Below, piece by piece: positions 42,625 to 51,870 of a stretch of DNA of 64,000 nt. The position numbers and the translations under genes are program-made. The notes beneath the pieces were generated by a model. That model ran no database searches and was not told the DNA's origin. It saw only the letters and a list, made by a program, of their open reading frames with translations. Position 1 is the first letter of the stretch; the number at the start of each line of letters is the position of its first letter. This DNA is from Candidatus Zhuqueibacterota bacterium (GTDB lineage Bacteria; Zhuqueibacterota; Zhuqueibacteria; Residuimicrobiales; Krinioviventaceae). Location of the stretch: contig JAFGKD010000091.1 of NCBI GenBank assembly GCA_016928775.1, positions 23,770 through 87,769 of the forward strand. Direction: 5' to 3'.

Positions 42625-44739
42625 CTATCGCAGCAAAACAAGCTTTTTAGTCTGGACATAGGAATCCGTTTTAAGACAGCACAAATATGTGCCGGAAACG
42701 TAACCACGAGCATCCCAATCAAATTTATGGTGACCAGCTGGCAGATCAGCAGATACAAGCGTCGCAACCTCCTGGCCGATGTGGTTGTAAATTTTCAGGG
42801 TGACATACTGCGATCGAGGCAGTGTGAATTCAATGGTTGTGGCTGGATTGAATGGATTGGGGTAGTTTTGCTTGAGGTAAAATGATCCCGGATTGCTCAG
42901 ATTTTCGTTCACCAAGGTTGTCGACTTTGTACTGCGATAAACACCGCCCGAACCAGTACCCGCGTAAATCCTTTCATCTTTATCCAACAAGAGTACATTC
43001 ACCGAATAGTTGGAGAGTCCGTCATTGATCTCTTTCCAGTTGTCCCCATTATCGGTTGTTAGCAACACACCATTCGAGGTGCCAGCGTAAATATGACCGG
43101 CTGAGTTGATCACTATCGCATTGCCAATTACAGGATCACTGGTTTTTTTCCAGTTTGTCCCATTATCAATCGAACGATATATTCCGCTCGTTGATCCGAA
43201 GAGGTCCCACACACCAATAAAAAGATCGCCGCGAGAATTTACAGTAACAGACATAACGGAGGTCGCGGCAAAACCAAGCTGCTGCCAGGACTCGCCGTTG
43301 TTTGATGACCGAAAAGCGCCGTCATCTGTGCCGACAAAGATATCACCACTCGCACTGACAAAGAAAGTGTTGATAAAAAGATCGGTCAAGCCGGCATTCG
43401 TCTGCTTCCAGGAATCGCCATTATCGGTGGAGCGAAAAACACCATACTTGTCGGTTCCGACAAAAATATCGCCATTCCCGTTGAAACAAAGTGAAAAGAC
43501 CGTGGTATCGGAAAAGCCAATCTGCGTCCAGGTTTCACCGTTGTCAAGGGATCGGTAGAGTCCGTTGTTATCTGACGATTCCACTGTGCCGGCATAAAGG
43601 TGCCCCTCTGAATTGATGCCGAGGCAATAGACCTCAGCATTCGCCAGGCTCGTTTGGCTCCAGCTGTCGCTGTCACCTGCTTTGCAAAGTACACCACAGC
43701 CCCATGTTCCAGCAAATAGATCCTGATCCGCATTCGACACGAGCGCTTTAACATTGGATGCTAACAATCCTTTATGTGCTATTTCCCACGTAGCCCCATT
43801 ATTTGTTGATCGCCAGAGCCCCTCTCCCCACCAGGTACCAGCAAAAATATCATCGTTTGCATTAACAACAACTACCTCGATCTCGTTAGCGATTCCGTTC
43901 ATTCGCATCCAACTCACGCCATTATCGCTCGATGAGTACACACCATCCCAGGCACCGGCAATTATACGATTGTTCGAATTGAAGGCAAAGCCCATGACAT
44001 AAGCATCTGTTAAATCCGACGCCGTCCAGTTATCGCCATTATCTGTAGAAAAGAACACACCACCACCTGCACAACCCGCTAACAGATCTCCATTCGAGTT
44101 GAAAGCGAGGGAAGAAATATAGGGGAAGGTCAATCCATTATTGACTTCCGTCCAGGTGTCGCCGTTATCAGTGGATCGAAACACGCCTTGCTCAAGTGTA
44201 CCGACAAAAACAAAATCCTGTGAATTGATCGCAATAGAAGACAAGCGAGTATTTGTCAAGCCGTTATTGATTTGCATCCAGTTATCGCCGTTGTCTGTCG
44301 AGCGGAACATACCGGGACCCCACCAGGTTCCGGCAAAAAGCTCATCTTTAGAATTGATCGCCAGCGCTCGAACGGTGAGACTTTGTAATCCATTATTGAT
44401 TTGTGTCCAATTCTCACCATTATCTGAAGAACGGTAAATGCCATCGCCTTCAGTTGCGACGAAGATATCTCCTTTTAAGTTTGGAACAATTGCGCGGATA
44501 AAAGCACCAGTCAAGCCAGCCGGTTTCCAGTTATCACCATTGTCCGTTGAGCGAAACAGACCACCATTGGTCGTGCCGGCTATAATGTCACCGTTCGCTT
44601 GGATCTCTAACGCACCAACATAGCCGCCATAGGGACCGTTCGTTGTTTCCCAGGAAATCTCTTGCGAAACTGTGGCCTTTGCAGCAAAAAGCACAGCAAG
44701 ACAACACATAAAACAGGATAACATTTTAATACTTTGCAT
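42625..44739 (-). CDS. Secreted BNR/sialidase-like repeat propeller protein with sorting domain
   Basis: This 704-residue protein has a signal peptide (MLSCFMCCLAVLFAAKATVS). Tandem repeats of ~40-45 residues follow, of the form AINSxGDIFAGTxxGVFRSTDNGDSW, then a sorting module (NYPNPFNPATTIEF ... QTKKLVLLR). The Asp-box-like SxDxGxxW motif forms beta-propeller blades, as in sialidases and Ycf48-like proteins. No sialidase catalytic residues are evident. It is the first of five related genes to 56 kb and the most diverged of the four long ones. GGAG lies 8 bases before the ATG. Confidence 0.88.
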   Translation of the reverse strand: MQSIKMLSCFMCCLAVLFAAKATVSQEISWETTNGPYGGYVGALEIQANGDIIAGTTNGGLFRSTDNGDNWKPAGLTGAFIRAIVPNLKGDIFVATEGDGIYRSSDNGENWTQINNGLQSLTVRALAINSKDELFAGTWWGPGMFRSTDNGDNWMQINNGLTNTRLSSIAINSQDFVFVGTLEQGVFRSTDNGDTWTEVNNGLTFPYISSLAFNSNGDLLAGCAGGGVFFSTDNGDNWTASDLTDAYVMGFAFNSNNRIIAGAWDGVYSSSDNGVSWMRMNGIANEIEVVVVNANDDIFAGTWWGEGLWRSTNNGATWEIAHKGLLASNVKALVSNADQDLFAGTWGCGVLCKAGDSDSWSQTSLANAEVYCLGINSEGHLYAGTVESSDNNGLYRSLDNGETWTQIGFSDTTVFSLCFNGNGDIFVGTDKYGVFRSTDNGDSWKQTNAGLTDLFINTFFVSASGDIFVGTDDGAFRSSNNGESWQQLGFAATSVMSVTVNSRGDLFIGVWDLFGSTSGIYRSIDNGTNWKKTSDPVIGNAIVINSAGHIYAGTSNGVLLTTDNGDNWKEINDGLSNYSVNVLLLDKDERIYAGTGSGGVYRSTKSTTLVNENLSNPGSFYLKQNYPNPFNPATTIEFTLPRSQYVTLKIYNHIGQEVATLVSADLPAGHHKFDWDARGYVSGTYLCCLKTDSYVQTKKLVLLR

Positions 44740-45050
44740 GACGCGCTCCTGGTAATTTTTAAAATATCTAATAGTGATTCATGGATTCAGTACGTTTTTC
44801 ACGATTTGATCGTTATGTCTAGTGGCATATTAGCAGCCAATTACCTTTACGCCAAAAAGAGTTGTCATGATACTCATGCTATATTCATAGTTATTCAATT
44901 TTTACATAATTTGAACCTTTACAAGTCAATCCCAGACCTCAAAATTAAAAGAAAACTTGTTACTCGCCTAAATTTACACAAACGATTCTGCTGTTTCGGT
45001 CGACTGCATTTTTTTAGGATCTGTTTACAAGTGTTGAAAATCTCTTGATA
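44740..45050. other. Intergenic region without a visible gene
   Basis: This AT-rich stretch of 311 bases lies between the propeller gene and the nucleotidase gene. The only track ORF (44734-45048) has no family-like sequence or ribosome binding site. A weak GG-N10-GC pair (TTGGCTGCTAATATGCC, minus strand, ~80 bases before the propeller ATG) is too far from the sigma-54 consensus to call. I see no terminator. Confidence 0.5.
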
Positions 45051-46904
45051 CTATTTCACTAAAATTAATTTCTTTGTCTGAGCTAATTCATCAGCCACAA
45101 GCCGAACTAGATAAACACCACTGCCGCGAGTGCCGGCATCCCATTCACATGTGTGAAATCCGGATTCCTGGTTTTCAGAAATGAGAGTTGATAATTTTTG
45201 TCCACGGATATTATAAAGCTCAAGCTCCACCTTGCAGGGCACCGGCAAAAAGTAACGAAAAACGGTAGAGCTGTTGAACGGATTGGGATAATTTTGCTCG
45301 AGCTGAAAATGGGTCAGCGCAAAAGAGTGTTCCTTGACATCCGTACGAATCGTAATTCTTCCCTCAACTTTGGCGGTGACCGGCGAGTTTTCCGTCAAAT
45401 AATCCAGGATCAATTCACGATAAAGATATCTGGTGTCGATACGCTGTCTCTCCTGCAACAGGGGATTGACGTTATACATATAGTCCGAAACAGCCAAATA
45501 ATATGTTTTATCCGCCTGAACGGGGGCATTTGTTTGCCAATCCATAATGTCCTCAGGATTCACCCGGTTTCCATCGGATTTAGCCGGATCATAGACAAAT
45601 GAAAAACCGGATATCTGGTTCGGTTCAGTCACATCACTCAGCATGTCTTCTATTATATCCTTGAATTGTCTCCCTGTAATCGGAAGAATGACCAAAAAAT
45701 TATCAAACGGGAACACCTGGAATACTCTGCCATAAGTAATCGGGCCTTGCGGAAAATCTGTCCGAATACCGCCGTTGTTGGTCATGGCAAAATCAATGTG
45801 CGGCACATTTGCCGGCACATCTGTGCAGGCGCGAACAGCATCCGCGATCAAATTTCCAATCGGCCACTCCGGGCCATCAACCTTGCCGATTCTTACAGCC
45901 GCGTGTCCTACAACTCTATTCTGAATTGTATCCAATTGCTGCTTGTAAAATTGATAAATCTGATCGACTTTTGCATCAGGCACAACGACACGATCATGAT
46001 AGGTCGCCGGTTTCCCCTCATAGGTATGATATGTGGTCCTCGGATTCTCATTCATAAAGAAACTCTCAACTTCGCCGCTGACCGGATCAACATAAAAATC
46101 AATGCGACCAATGGCGGTGCTGTTGGCATAGTTCTCCAAAACCGGGATACCGTTTATCACATCATCGAGACGTTTATGTATATGTCCGGCAACAATTAAA
46201 TCAAAACGTTCCGGATCGAGTGCAGTGGCCAGCGCGCCCACTTCGCCATAATCATCCTGGGTGCCGCCGATGTGAGCCAACAGAATGATCATTGTCGCAC
46301 CCAGCGCTTCAACGCTATCCGCGTATTGATTGGCTGCTGCCACGGCGCTGGTGAAATCAAATTCGGTTACATTGATAGGATTGGTGGTGACATAAGTATC
46401 CTCACTTGCCAGACCAATGACACCTATCTTGATGCCTTTGCGCGTGAAAATGGCGTAAGGTTTGGCCCAGCTCACGAGTTGTCCGCTCTTTTTATTAACA
46501 ATGTTAGCGGCGAGAAACGGACAGTTTGATTGGGCAATACGTTCGAGTAATACATCAACACCCCAGTCAAATTCATGATTACCAACAGTAATGGCGTTAT
46601 AATCCATGGCGTTGTAGCAGTCGATTACCGAACGTCCTTGAAATGCATAGGAGATAAAAGTGCCTTGAAACACATCTCCGGAATCCAAAAAAAGCCAGCC
46701 GTCCGGATTTTCAGCTTTCATGGCGTTCGCATAACCTGCCAAATAGGAAATACCGCCAACCAAATTCCCCTCCGCCCAATCGAGTTCCAGGGGTTCCAAA
46801 GCGCCATGCAGATCATTTGTGCAAATAACCGTAATCAGTTGTTGCTGCCCGTTCAAGAAAAAAAGTGGAAAAAGCAGGATAAAAATAAATGTAGCCAGCT
46901 TCAT
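45051..46904 (-). CDS. Secreted 5'-nucleotidase/UshA-like metallophosphatase with sorting domain
   Basis: This 617-residue protein has a signal peptide (LATFIFILLFPLFFLNG) and a metallophosphatase domain with TNDLHG, DSGDVFQGT, GNHEFDWG, LLAHIGG and AGHIHKRLD. The 5'-nucleotidase C-terminal domain follows (NNGGIRTDFPQGPITYGRVFQVFPFDN), then the sorting module (NYPNPFNSSTVFRY ... TKKLILVK). It likely hydrolyses extracellular nucleotides or UDP-sugars to scavenge nucleosides and phosphate. I moved the start to 46904, after AAAGGAG, where the signal peptide begins. The PD40 lipoprotein gene is 47 bases upstream. Confidence 0.93.
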   Translation of the reverse strand: MKLATFIFILLFPLFFLNGQQQLITVICTNDLHGALEPLELDWAEGNLVGGISYLAGYANAMKAENPDGWLFLDSGDVFQGTFISYAFQGRSVIDCYNAMDYNAITVGNHEFDWGVDVLLERIAQSNCPFLAANIVNKKSGQLVSWAKPYAIFTRKGIKIGVIGLASEDTYVTTNPINVTEFDFTSAVAAANQYADSVEALGATMIILLAHIGGTQDDYGEVGALATALDPERFDLIVAGHIHKRLDDVINGIPVLENYANSTAIGRIDFYVDPVSGEVESFFMNENPRTTYHTYEGKPATYHDRVVVPDAKVDQIYQFYKQQLDTIQNRVVGHAAVRIGKVDGPEWPIGNLIADAVRACTDVPANVPHIDFAMTNNGGIRTDFPQGPITYGRVFQVFPFDNFLVILPITGRQFKDIIEDMLSDVTEPNQISGFSFVYDPAKSDGNRVNPEDIMDWQTNAPVQADKTYYLAVSDYMYNVNPLLQERQRIDTRYLYRELILDYLTENSPVTAKVEGRITIRTDVKEHSFALTHFQLEQNYPNPFNSSTVFRYFLPVPCKVELELYNIRGQKLSTLISENQESGFHTCEWDAGTRGSGVYLVRLVADELAQTKKLILVK

Positions 46905-46951
46905 GATATTGATCTCCTTTTGCGATAGAAACCGAATCCAATTCGCAAATT

Positions 46952-48019
46952 TTAAAGCACTGGCACGGGAGAACAAGCGGGATCGCAATCAATGGATTCG
47001 TTCTCTGTCAGCTTTTTTTGATTGGTCCCATCCGCATTGACAATCCAGATATCACAGTGGGAACAGCCATTTCGATCTTCAGCTTCGACAAAAACAATTT
47101 TTCCGTCAGGGGTCCAGGAGAGAGTGTGATAAAAAATATATCGCGGTACATTGGTCACGCGTTTCGGATTTGAGCCGTCAGCATTCATCACATAAATTTC
47201 ATATAATTCGTCATCGCGATTGGAATCAAAGGCAATTTTGCTCCCATCCGGCGACCAAATCGGCCATGAATCCTCGGCTTCATTATTCGTCAACCGCTTC
47301 AGGTTCGCGCCTGTAGGGTCCATTGTATATATTTCATAATTACCATCTCGATTTGAAGCGAAGGCAATGCGTTTTCCATCCGGTGACCAGTCGGGCTCCC
47401 AATCGTCCTCACTATCGGATATCAACGCAAAATTGGTACCATCGGCATGGATGATACCAATGCCCTCGTCAAAAAACAGATCATATCGAAAAACTAATTT
47501 TGAACCGTCCGGGCTCCATTTTGCCGGCCCCCAACAGTTTGTATCGAGCGCTTTTTCATCTGTGCCATCGGGCTTGATGACAAAAATCCGCTCAGAACGA
47601 TCCACAATTGCAATCCGATCTCCCTTTGGCGACCAACGGATATATCCGACATCAATTTTAGACTCGGTTAGCTTTTTTGGATTGGATCCATCAGCATCCA
47701 TAACGTAAGGAACGTTCGCTGATGTTCCGTTTTCCCAGGTACGATAGGCTATTTTCGTTCCATCAGGTGACCAGGCCGGATCAGCGCTGATTGTCTCATG
47801 ATACGTTAATCTTTTTAAATTGGAACCATCAAGATTCATAATGTATACTTCCCAAAATTCCTGAGAGGAAGCATACGCAATTTTGTAGGTTTTTTGTGGT
47901 GGATCCGGATTGGATTGATTTTCCGGTGTTGGTTCTGATGGGCTCTTTTTGCTACACTGTAAAAGACATACTGAAGAAATCAACAGAAATGAAAGTGCAA
48001 AATATAAACTGCGCAGCAT
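46952..48019 (-). CDS. PD40 (TolB-like) beta-propeller lipoprotein
   Basis: This 355-residue protein has a signal peptide with lipobox (LLISSVCLLQC, then SKKSPSEPTPE). Seven to eight PD40 repeats follow (WSPDGTKIAYRT, WSPDGSKLVFRY, WSPDGKRIAFASNRDGNYEIYTMDPTG and others), forming a TolB-type propeller. It likely sits in the periplasm or on the outer membrane and binds protein partners or glycans. It precedes the nucleotidase on the same strand, so they may be one operon. GGAGG lies 7 bases before the ATG. Confidence 0.88.
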   Translation of the reverse strand: MLRSLYFALSFLLISSVCLLQCSKKSPSEPTPENQSNPDPPQKTYKIAYASSQEFWEVYIMNLDGSNLKRLTYHETISADPAWSPDGTKIAYRTWENGTSANVPYVMDADGSNPKKLTESKIDVGYIRWSPKGDRIAIVDRSERIFVIKPDGTDEKALDTNCWGPAKWSPDGSKLVFRYDLFFDEGIGIIHADGTNFALISDSEDDWEPDWSPDGKRIAFASNRDGNYEIYTMDPTGANLKRLTNNEAEDSWPIWSPDGSKIAFDSNRDDELYEIYVMNADGSNPKRVTNVPRYIFYHTLSWTPDGKIVFVEAEDRNGCSHCDIWIVNADGTNQKKLTENESIDCDPACSPVPVL

Positions 48020-48096
48020 AACAAGACCTCCTTAAACTATGATATTATAAAATTTTCGAGCTTTCATCCGACACGAAAACATTATTCGACAGGGAT

Positions 48097-50235
48097 CTAT
48101 TTGAGCAAGATGAGTTTTTTTGCTGCAAAAATGTCATCGAAGCATAAACGATAGTAATATATTCCGCTGGCAACATTATTCGCATTCCATTTAATACTGT
48201 GCACTCCCTTTTCCACTTTTTCAGAGATCAATGTCACTATTTCTGCACCCATGGTGTTGTAAATTTTTAATGTCGTAAAGCTTGAATTCGGGAGCGAAAA
48301 TGGTATTGTTGTTGTCACATTGAAAGGATTCGGAAAATTCTGCTCTAGAGAAACAGAGACTGGCATTTCAAAAGTCTGCTCTACAAAGGTAGTTGATTCT
48401 GTGCTGCGAAAAACACCGGCCCCGATCGTGCCGGCATAAAGGATTCCGGATGGCGTAAATGCCAGGGAATAAATATTTTTTTCGGGGAGACCGGCGTTCA
48501 CCTCATGCCATGTCTCACCGTTATCCACGGAACGAAAAACACCTTTAGCCCCGGCACAGACGTAAATGTGCCCGATAGAATTTATTGCGATCGGAAGATG
48601 ATCAGCATCTTTTGCGTCGAGTATACAACTCCAATTCTTCCCATGATCGTTCGAACGATAAATGCCGATCCTCTTTACTGCAACAAATATATCATCCTTC
48701 GAGTTGACGGCAATTGATAGTATTTCGTTCTGAGATGGAGCGGAGAATTCAGTTATTTCTGACCAACTCTCCCCATCATCTGTAGATCGAAAAATCCTTC
48801 CCCAAGTAATCCCCAAAAAAATATGATCATGAGAATTGAAGGCAATACAAGCCGGACTATCATTTGCAAAATCCTTGATGGGAAACCAATTTGTGCCGTC
48901 ATCAATTGACCGGAAAACAGTCCTTGGCCCGCAGGCAAAAATATAATCTTTCAAGTTAACAGCAAGCGCACTAATCATCGCAGTACCCAAGCCATTTCTA
49001 GATATGTGCCAGCTCTCTCCATTATTCGTAGAACGGAAAAGACTACCCGGCCATGTTCCTGCAAATAAATATCTCTTTGAGTTGCAGGCAAGAGCATAAA
49101 CGCTCTGCGAAGCAAGGCCGCTATTGACGGATTGCCAATATTCTCCATCATTGATGAAGCGAAAAATGCTATGGTGAGTCTCACCCAATGCAAAAATTGA
49201 TCCGGGTGTATTGAAAATAAAATCCCGAATGACGATATCTGTGATACCTGCGTTTATTTCTCTCCATGTATCACCATTATTTGTTGAACGATAAATTCCT
49301 GCATCGAATCTTCCATAGCCGGCAAAAATATCTCCCCTCAAATTGCACGCGAGAGCATAGATTCTGTTCGTGACAGATAATACCTCACTTACTTTAGCCC
49401 ATGAATCTCCATTGTCGGTTGAGCGATAAACCGCATTTGTCCCGGCAAAAATAGTCCCGGAGTCAGCAGTGATCGAAAAGACGCGCGTTAGTTCATTATT
49501 CACAAGATTCCATTTCTCTCCATTATCGGTTGAGCGATAAATACCTTTATCACACCCGATAAAAATGTGATCCTGTTTATTTACAGCCATACTCAGTACA
49601 AGATTTGCTAAATCTGCAGGAAAGCCCGTATTTTTTGCTTCCCACGTACCCCCATTATCTTTCGAGCGAAAAATGCCTTCGCGGTACGTTCCGATAAATA
49701 TATCTCCAAATGAATTCATAGCAATAGTTTCGACACGAACAGATAGATTATCAATATGAGTCCAATCAGCACCATTATTTGTCGAGCGAAAAATTCCTCG
49801 ATACGTCCCAATAAAAATGTGATCCTCTTGATTTATCGCCATACAGTTAACAAAATCGATCGAATCCAGTCCTGTATTGATCGGGAACCAGGTATCGCCG
49901 TTGTTTGTCGAGCAATATACACCATCATAACTCATGGTTCCGGCAAAAAGATGCCCTTTTGAATTGATGGCCAACGCCTTGAAAGAATCTGGATTATAAT
50001 CACCAGATCTCGTGTTCAGTCGGCTCCAATCATCGCCATTGTTAGTTGAGCGATATATATTCATTTCAGTCCCGAGAAAGATATCACCGCGAGGATTAAC
50101 CACGAGAGACAAAACCATTCCTCCATACGGACCGTTTGTTTGCTGCCAGAAATGTTGTTGTGGAGACAAAGAATTCATCGCAGCAAATACAGTGAAAAGT
50201 GTTATCTTTGAAAACATCCGTTTGATACGTTGCAT
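48097..50235 (-). CDS. Secreted BNR-repeat propeller protein with sorting domain
   Basis: This 712-residue protein has a signal peptide (KITLFTVFAAMNSLSPQ). It shares the opening FWQQTNGPYGG with its paralogues and carries about a dozen Asp-box repeats (IFAGTNAVYRSTDNGDSW and similar). The C-terminal module (NFPNPFNVTTTIPF ... AKKLILLK) is close to those of the next three genes. I chose the ATG at 50235 (GAGGT at 6 bases, signal peptide follows). The track's 38 extra residues are not supported. The 50309 gene ends 73 bases upstream. Confidence 0.88.
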   Translation of the reverse strand: MQRIKRMFSKITLFTVFAAMNSLSPQQHFWQQTNGPYGGMVLSLVVNPRGDIFLGTEMNIYRSTNNGDDWSRLNTRSGDYNPDSFKALAINSKGHLFAGTMSYDGVYCSTNNGDTWFPINTGLDSIDFVNCMAINQEDHIFIGTYRGIFRSTNNGADWTHIDNLSVRVETIAMNSFGDIFIGTYREGIFRSKDNGGTWEAKNTGFPADLANLVLSMAVNKQDHIFIGCDKGIYRSTDNGEKWNLVNNELTRVFSITADSGTIFAGTNAVYRSTDNGDSWAKVSEVLSVTNRIYALACNLRGDIFAGYGRFDAGIYRSTNNGDTWREINAGITDIVIRDFIFNTPGSIFALGETHHSIFRFINDGEYWQSVNSGLASQSVYALACNSKRYLFAGTWPGSLFRSTNNGESWHISRNGLGTAMISALAVNLKDYIFACGPRTVFRSIDDGTNWFPIKDFANDSPACIAFNSHDHIFLGITWGRIFRSTDDGESWSEITEFSAPSQNEILSIAVNSKDDIFVAVKRIGIYRSNDHGKNWSCILDAKDADHLPIAINSIGHIYVCAGAKGVFRSVDNGETWHEVNAGLPEKNIYSLAFTPSGILYAGTIGAGVFRSTESTTFVEQTFEMPVSVSLEQNFPNPFNVTTTIPFSLPNSSFTTLKIYNTMGAEIVTLISEKVEKGVHSIKWNANNVASGIYYYRLCFDDIFAAKKLILLK

Positions 50236-50308
50236 ATTGTACCTCGGGCGGCTTTTCATTTTTAAAAAAATCCAACGGTTGTTACAACAGCATAAAACCA
50301 GCAAGAAT

Positions 50309-51598
50309 TTATTTGAGCAAAATGAGTTTTTTTGTTTCAATAATGTCATCGACGTTTAAACGATAGTAATAAATTCCGCTTGTTAAATTGTTGGCATTCC
50401 ATATAATATTGTGTTCTCCCTTTTCCATTTTTTCCGAGATCAATGTTCGAATTTCTTTACCTATGGTATTGTAAATTTTTAAAGTGACAAAACTCGACTT
50501 TGGAAATGAAAATTGAATTGTTGTCGCAGCGTTAAAAGGATTGGGATAATTCTGCTCCAAACTGAACGATTGCGCAAGTTCATCACTCTTTTCATTTATT
50601 GACGTGGTTCCACCGCCGTTTGTCGTCTTGACAATAACGCCTCGATCTCCTACGATGTATCCGGTATTCTCATCAACAAAACATACGGCATTGAGGGATT
50701 CTGTGGTGCCAGGATCCTGAGACGTCCATGACTTCCCGGCGTCACTGGTCTTATATATTCCGCTATAGCTTGGCCATCCGGTTATTACATAGCCAGTATT
50801 GACATTTGGAAAGTGAACGGCAGAGAAATGATCTGTGGTTCCGGAATTCATCAAAATCCAGGTTGTGCCGCCATTTTCCGTTTTTAGAATCGTTCCAACA
50901 TTCCCAACTGCATATCCCGTATTCGCATCGGTGAAATATACACCGGAAAGATTGTATGAGGTGCCCGAGGTCTGCTCAGACCAATTTTTCCCACCATCAG
51001 TTGTTTTCAGGATCGTACCACCAACGTTATTGGTTGTACCGACAGCGTAGCCAATATCTGTACTCGGAAAGTGTACCGATTCCAGCCAGGTAATGTTATC
51101 AAAAGCCAATATTGTCCAGTTCGCTCCGCCATTTGTCGTATTGATTATTCTTGCCTTCATGTTTGGGACACCCATCAGATGCCCGACAGCATATCCGGTG
51201 TTGTTACTGGTAAAACATGCCGCATAATACATACTGACATCTCCGGAAAAGTTGAGGTCAGTCCAGCTCTTTCCCGCATCAGTCGTTTTCACGATTAAGC
51301 CGGCTCTCCCAAAGGCGTAACCAGTATTCTTGTCGCTGAAACAGATCGCATCAAAAGAGTAAAATTCACCAGACGTTACTATTTGCCAATTTGCCCCACC
51401 GTCAGTTGTTTTCAAGATAGTGCCGAATTCACCGCACGCGTATCCTGTTTGAGCATCGACAAAATCGACGCCATTAAGACCTTGTGTTGTTCCGGAATTT
51501 TGCGAGATCCATTGCGCATGTGCACTTGGAATTGTGCAAGGAATGAGGAAGATAAAAAGAACATGTAAATAATTTTTGATATCTATAACCTGGTTCAT
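50309..51598 (-). CDS. Secreted Ycf48-like propeller protein with sorting domain
   Basis: This 429-residue protein has a signal peptide (LFIFLIPCTIPSAHA). Its blades are of a different repeat type from the neighbours: GVDFVDAQTGYACGEFGTILKTTDGGANW and similar, as in the Ycf48/HCF136 photosystem-assembly fold, which is used widely as a generic seven-bladed propeller. The C-terminal module (NYPNPFNAATTIQF ... TKKLILLK) is nearly the same as in its BNR neighbours. The body and tail thus have different affinities. GGGAG lies before the ATG, directly after the upstream paralogue's pattern. Confidence 0.88.
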   Translation of the reverse strand: MNQVIDIKNYLHVLFIFLIPCTIPSAHAQWISQNSGTTQGLNGVDFVDAQTGYACGEFGTILKTTDGGANWQIVTSGEFYSFDAICFSDKNTGYAFGRAGLIVKTTDAGKSWTDLNFSGDVSMYYAACFTSNNTGYAVGHLMGVPNMKARIINTTNGGANWTILAFDNITWLESVHFPSTDIGYAVGTTNNVGGTILKTTDGGKNWSEQTSGTSYNLSGVYFTDANTGYAVGNVGTILKTENGGTTWILMNSGTTDHFSAVHFPNVNTGYVITGWPSYSGIYKTSDAGKSWTSQDPGTTESLNAVCFVDENTGYIVGDRGVIVKTTNGGGTTSINEKSDELAQSFSLEQNYPNPFNAATTIQFSFPKSSFVTLKIYNTIGKEIRTLISEKMEKGEHNIIWNANNLTSGIYYYRLNVDDIIETKKLILLK

Positions 51599-51609
51599 GG
51601 CTGTACTCC

Positions 51610-51870
51610 CTATTTGAGTAGAATGAGCTTTTTTGTTTCAAAAATGTCATCCGCGCATAAACGATAGTAATAAATTCCGCTTGCCACATTATTGGCATTC
51701 CATGCAATATTATGCTTTCCCTGTGCCATTCGTTTCGAAATGAGAGTCGAGATTTCTTTTCCCATCGTGTCATATATTCTTAATGTCACAAAGCTTGCCT
51801 TTGGCAGTGAAAAATGAATTGTTGTGGTGGCGTTAAAAGGATTCGGATAGTTTTGTTCAAGCAAAAAAGT
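51610..51870. repeat. Direct repeat, copy A: sorting-domain 3' end
   Basis: About 260 bases coding for the C-terminal module of the 51610 gene are nearly identical in nucleotide sequence to 53815-54075. Synonymous sites are also conserved, which implies recent duplication or gene conversion. Confidence 0.7.

Noticed and set aside
44734-45048. 104-residue ORF filling the gap before the nucleotidase gene
   Set aside because: It starts inside the signal-peptide end of the propeller gene on the other strand and lacks a ribosome binding site.
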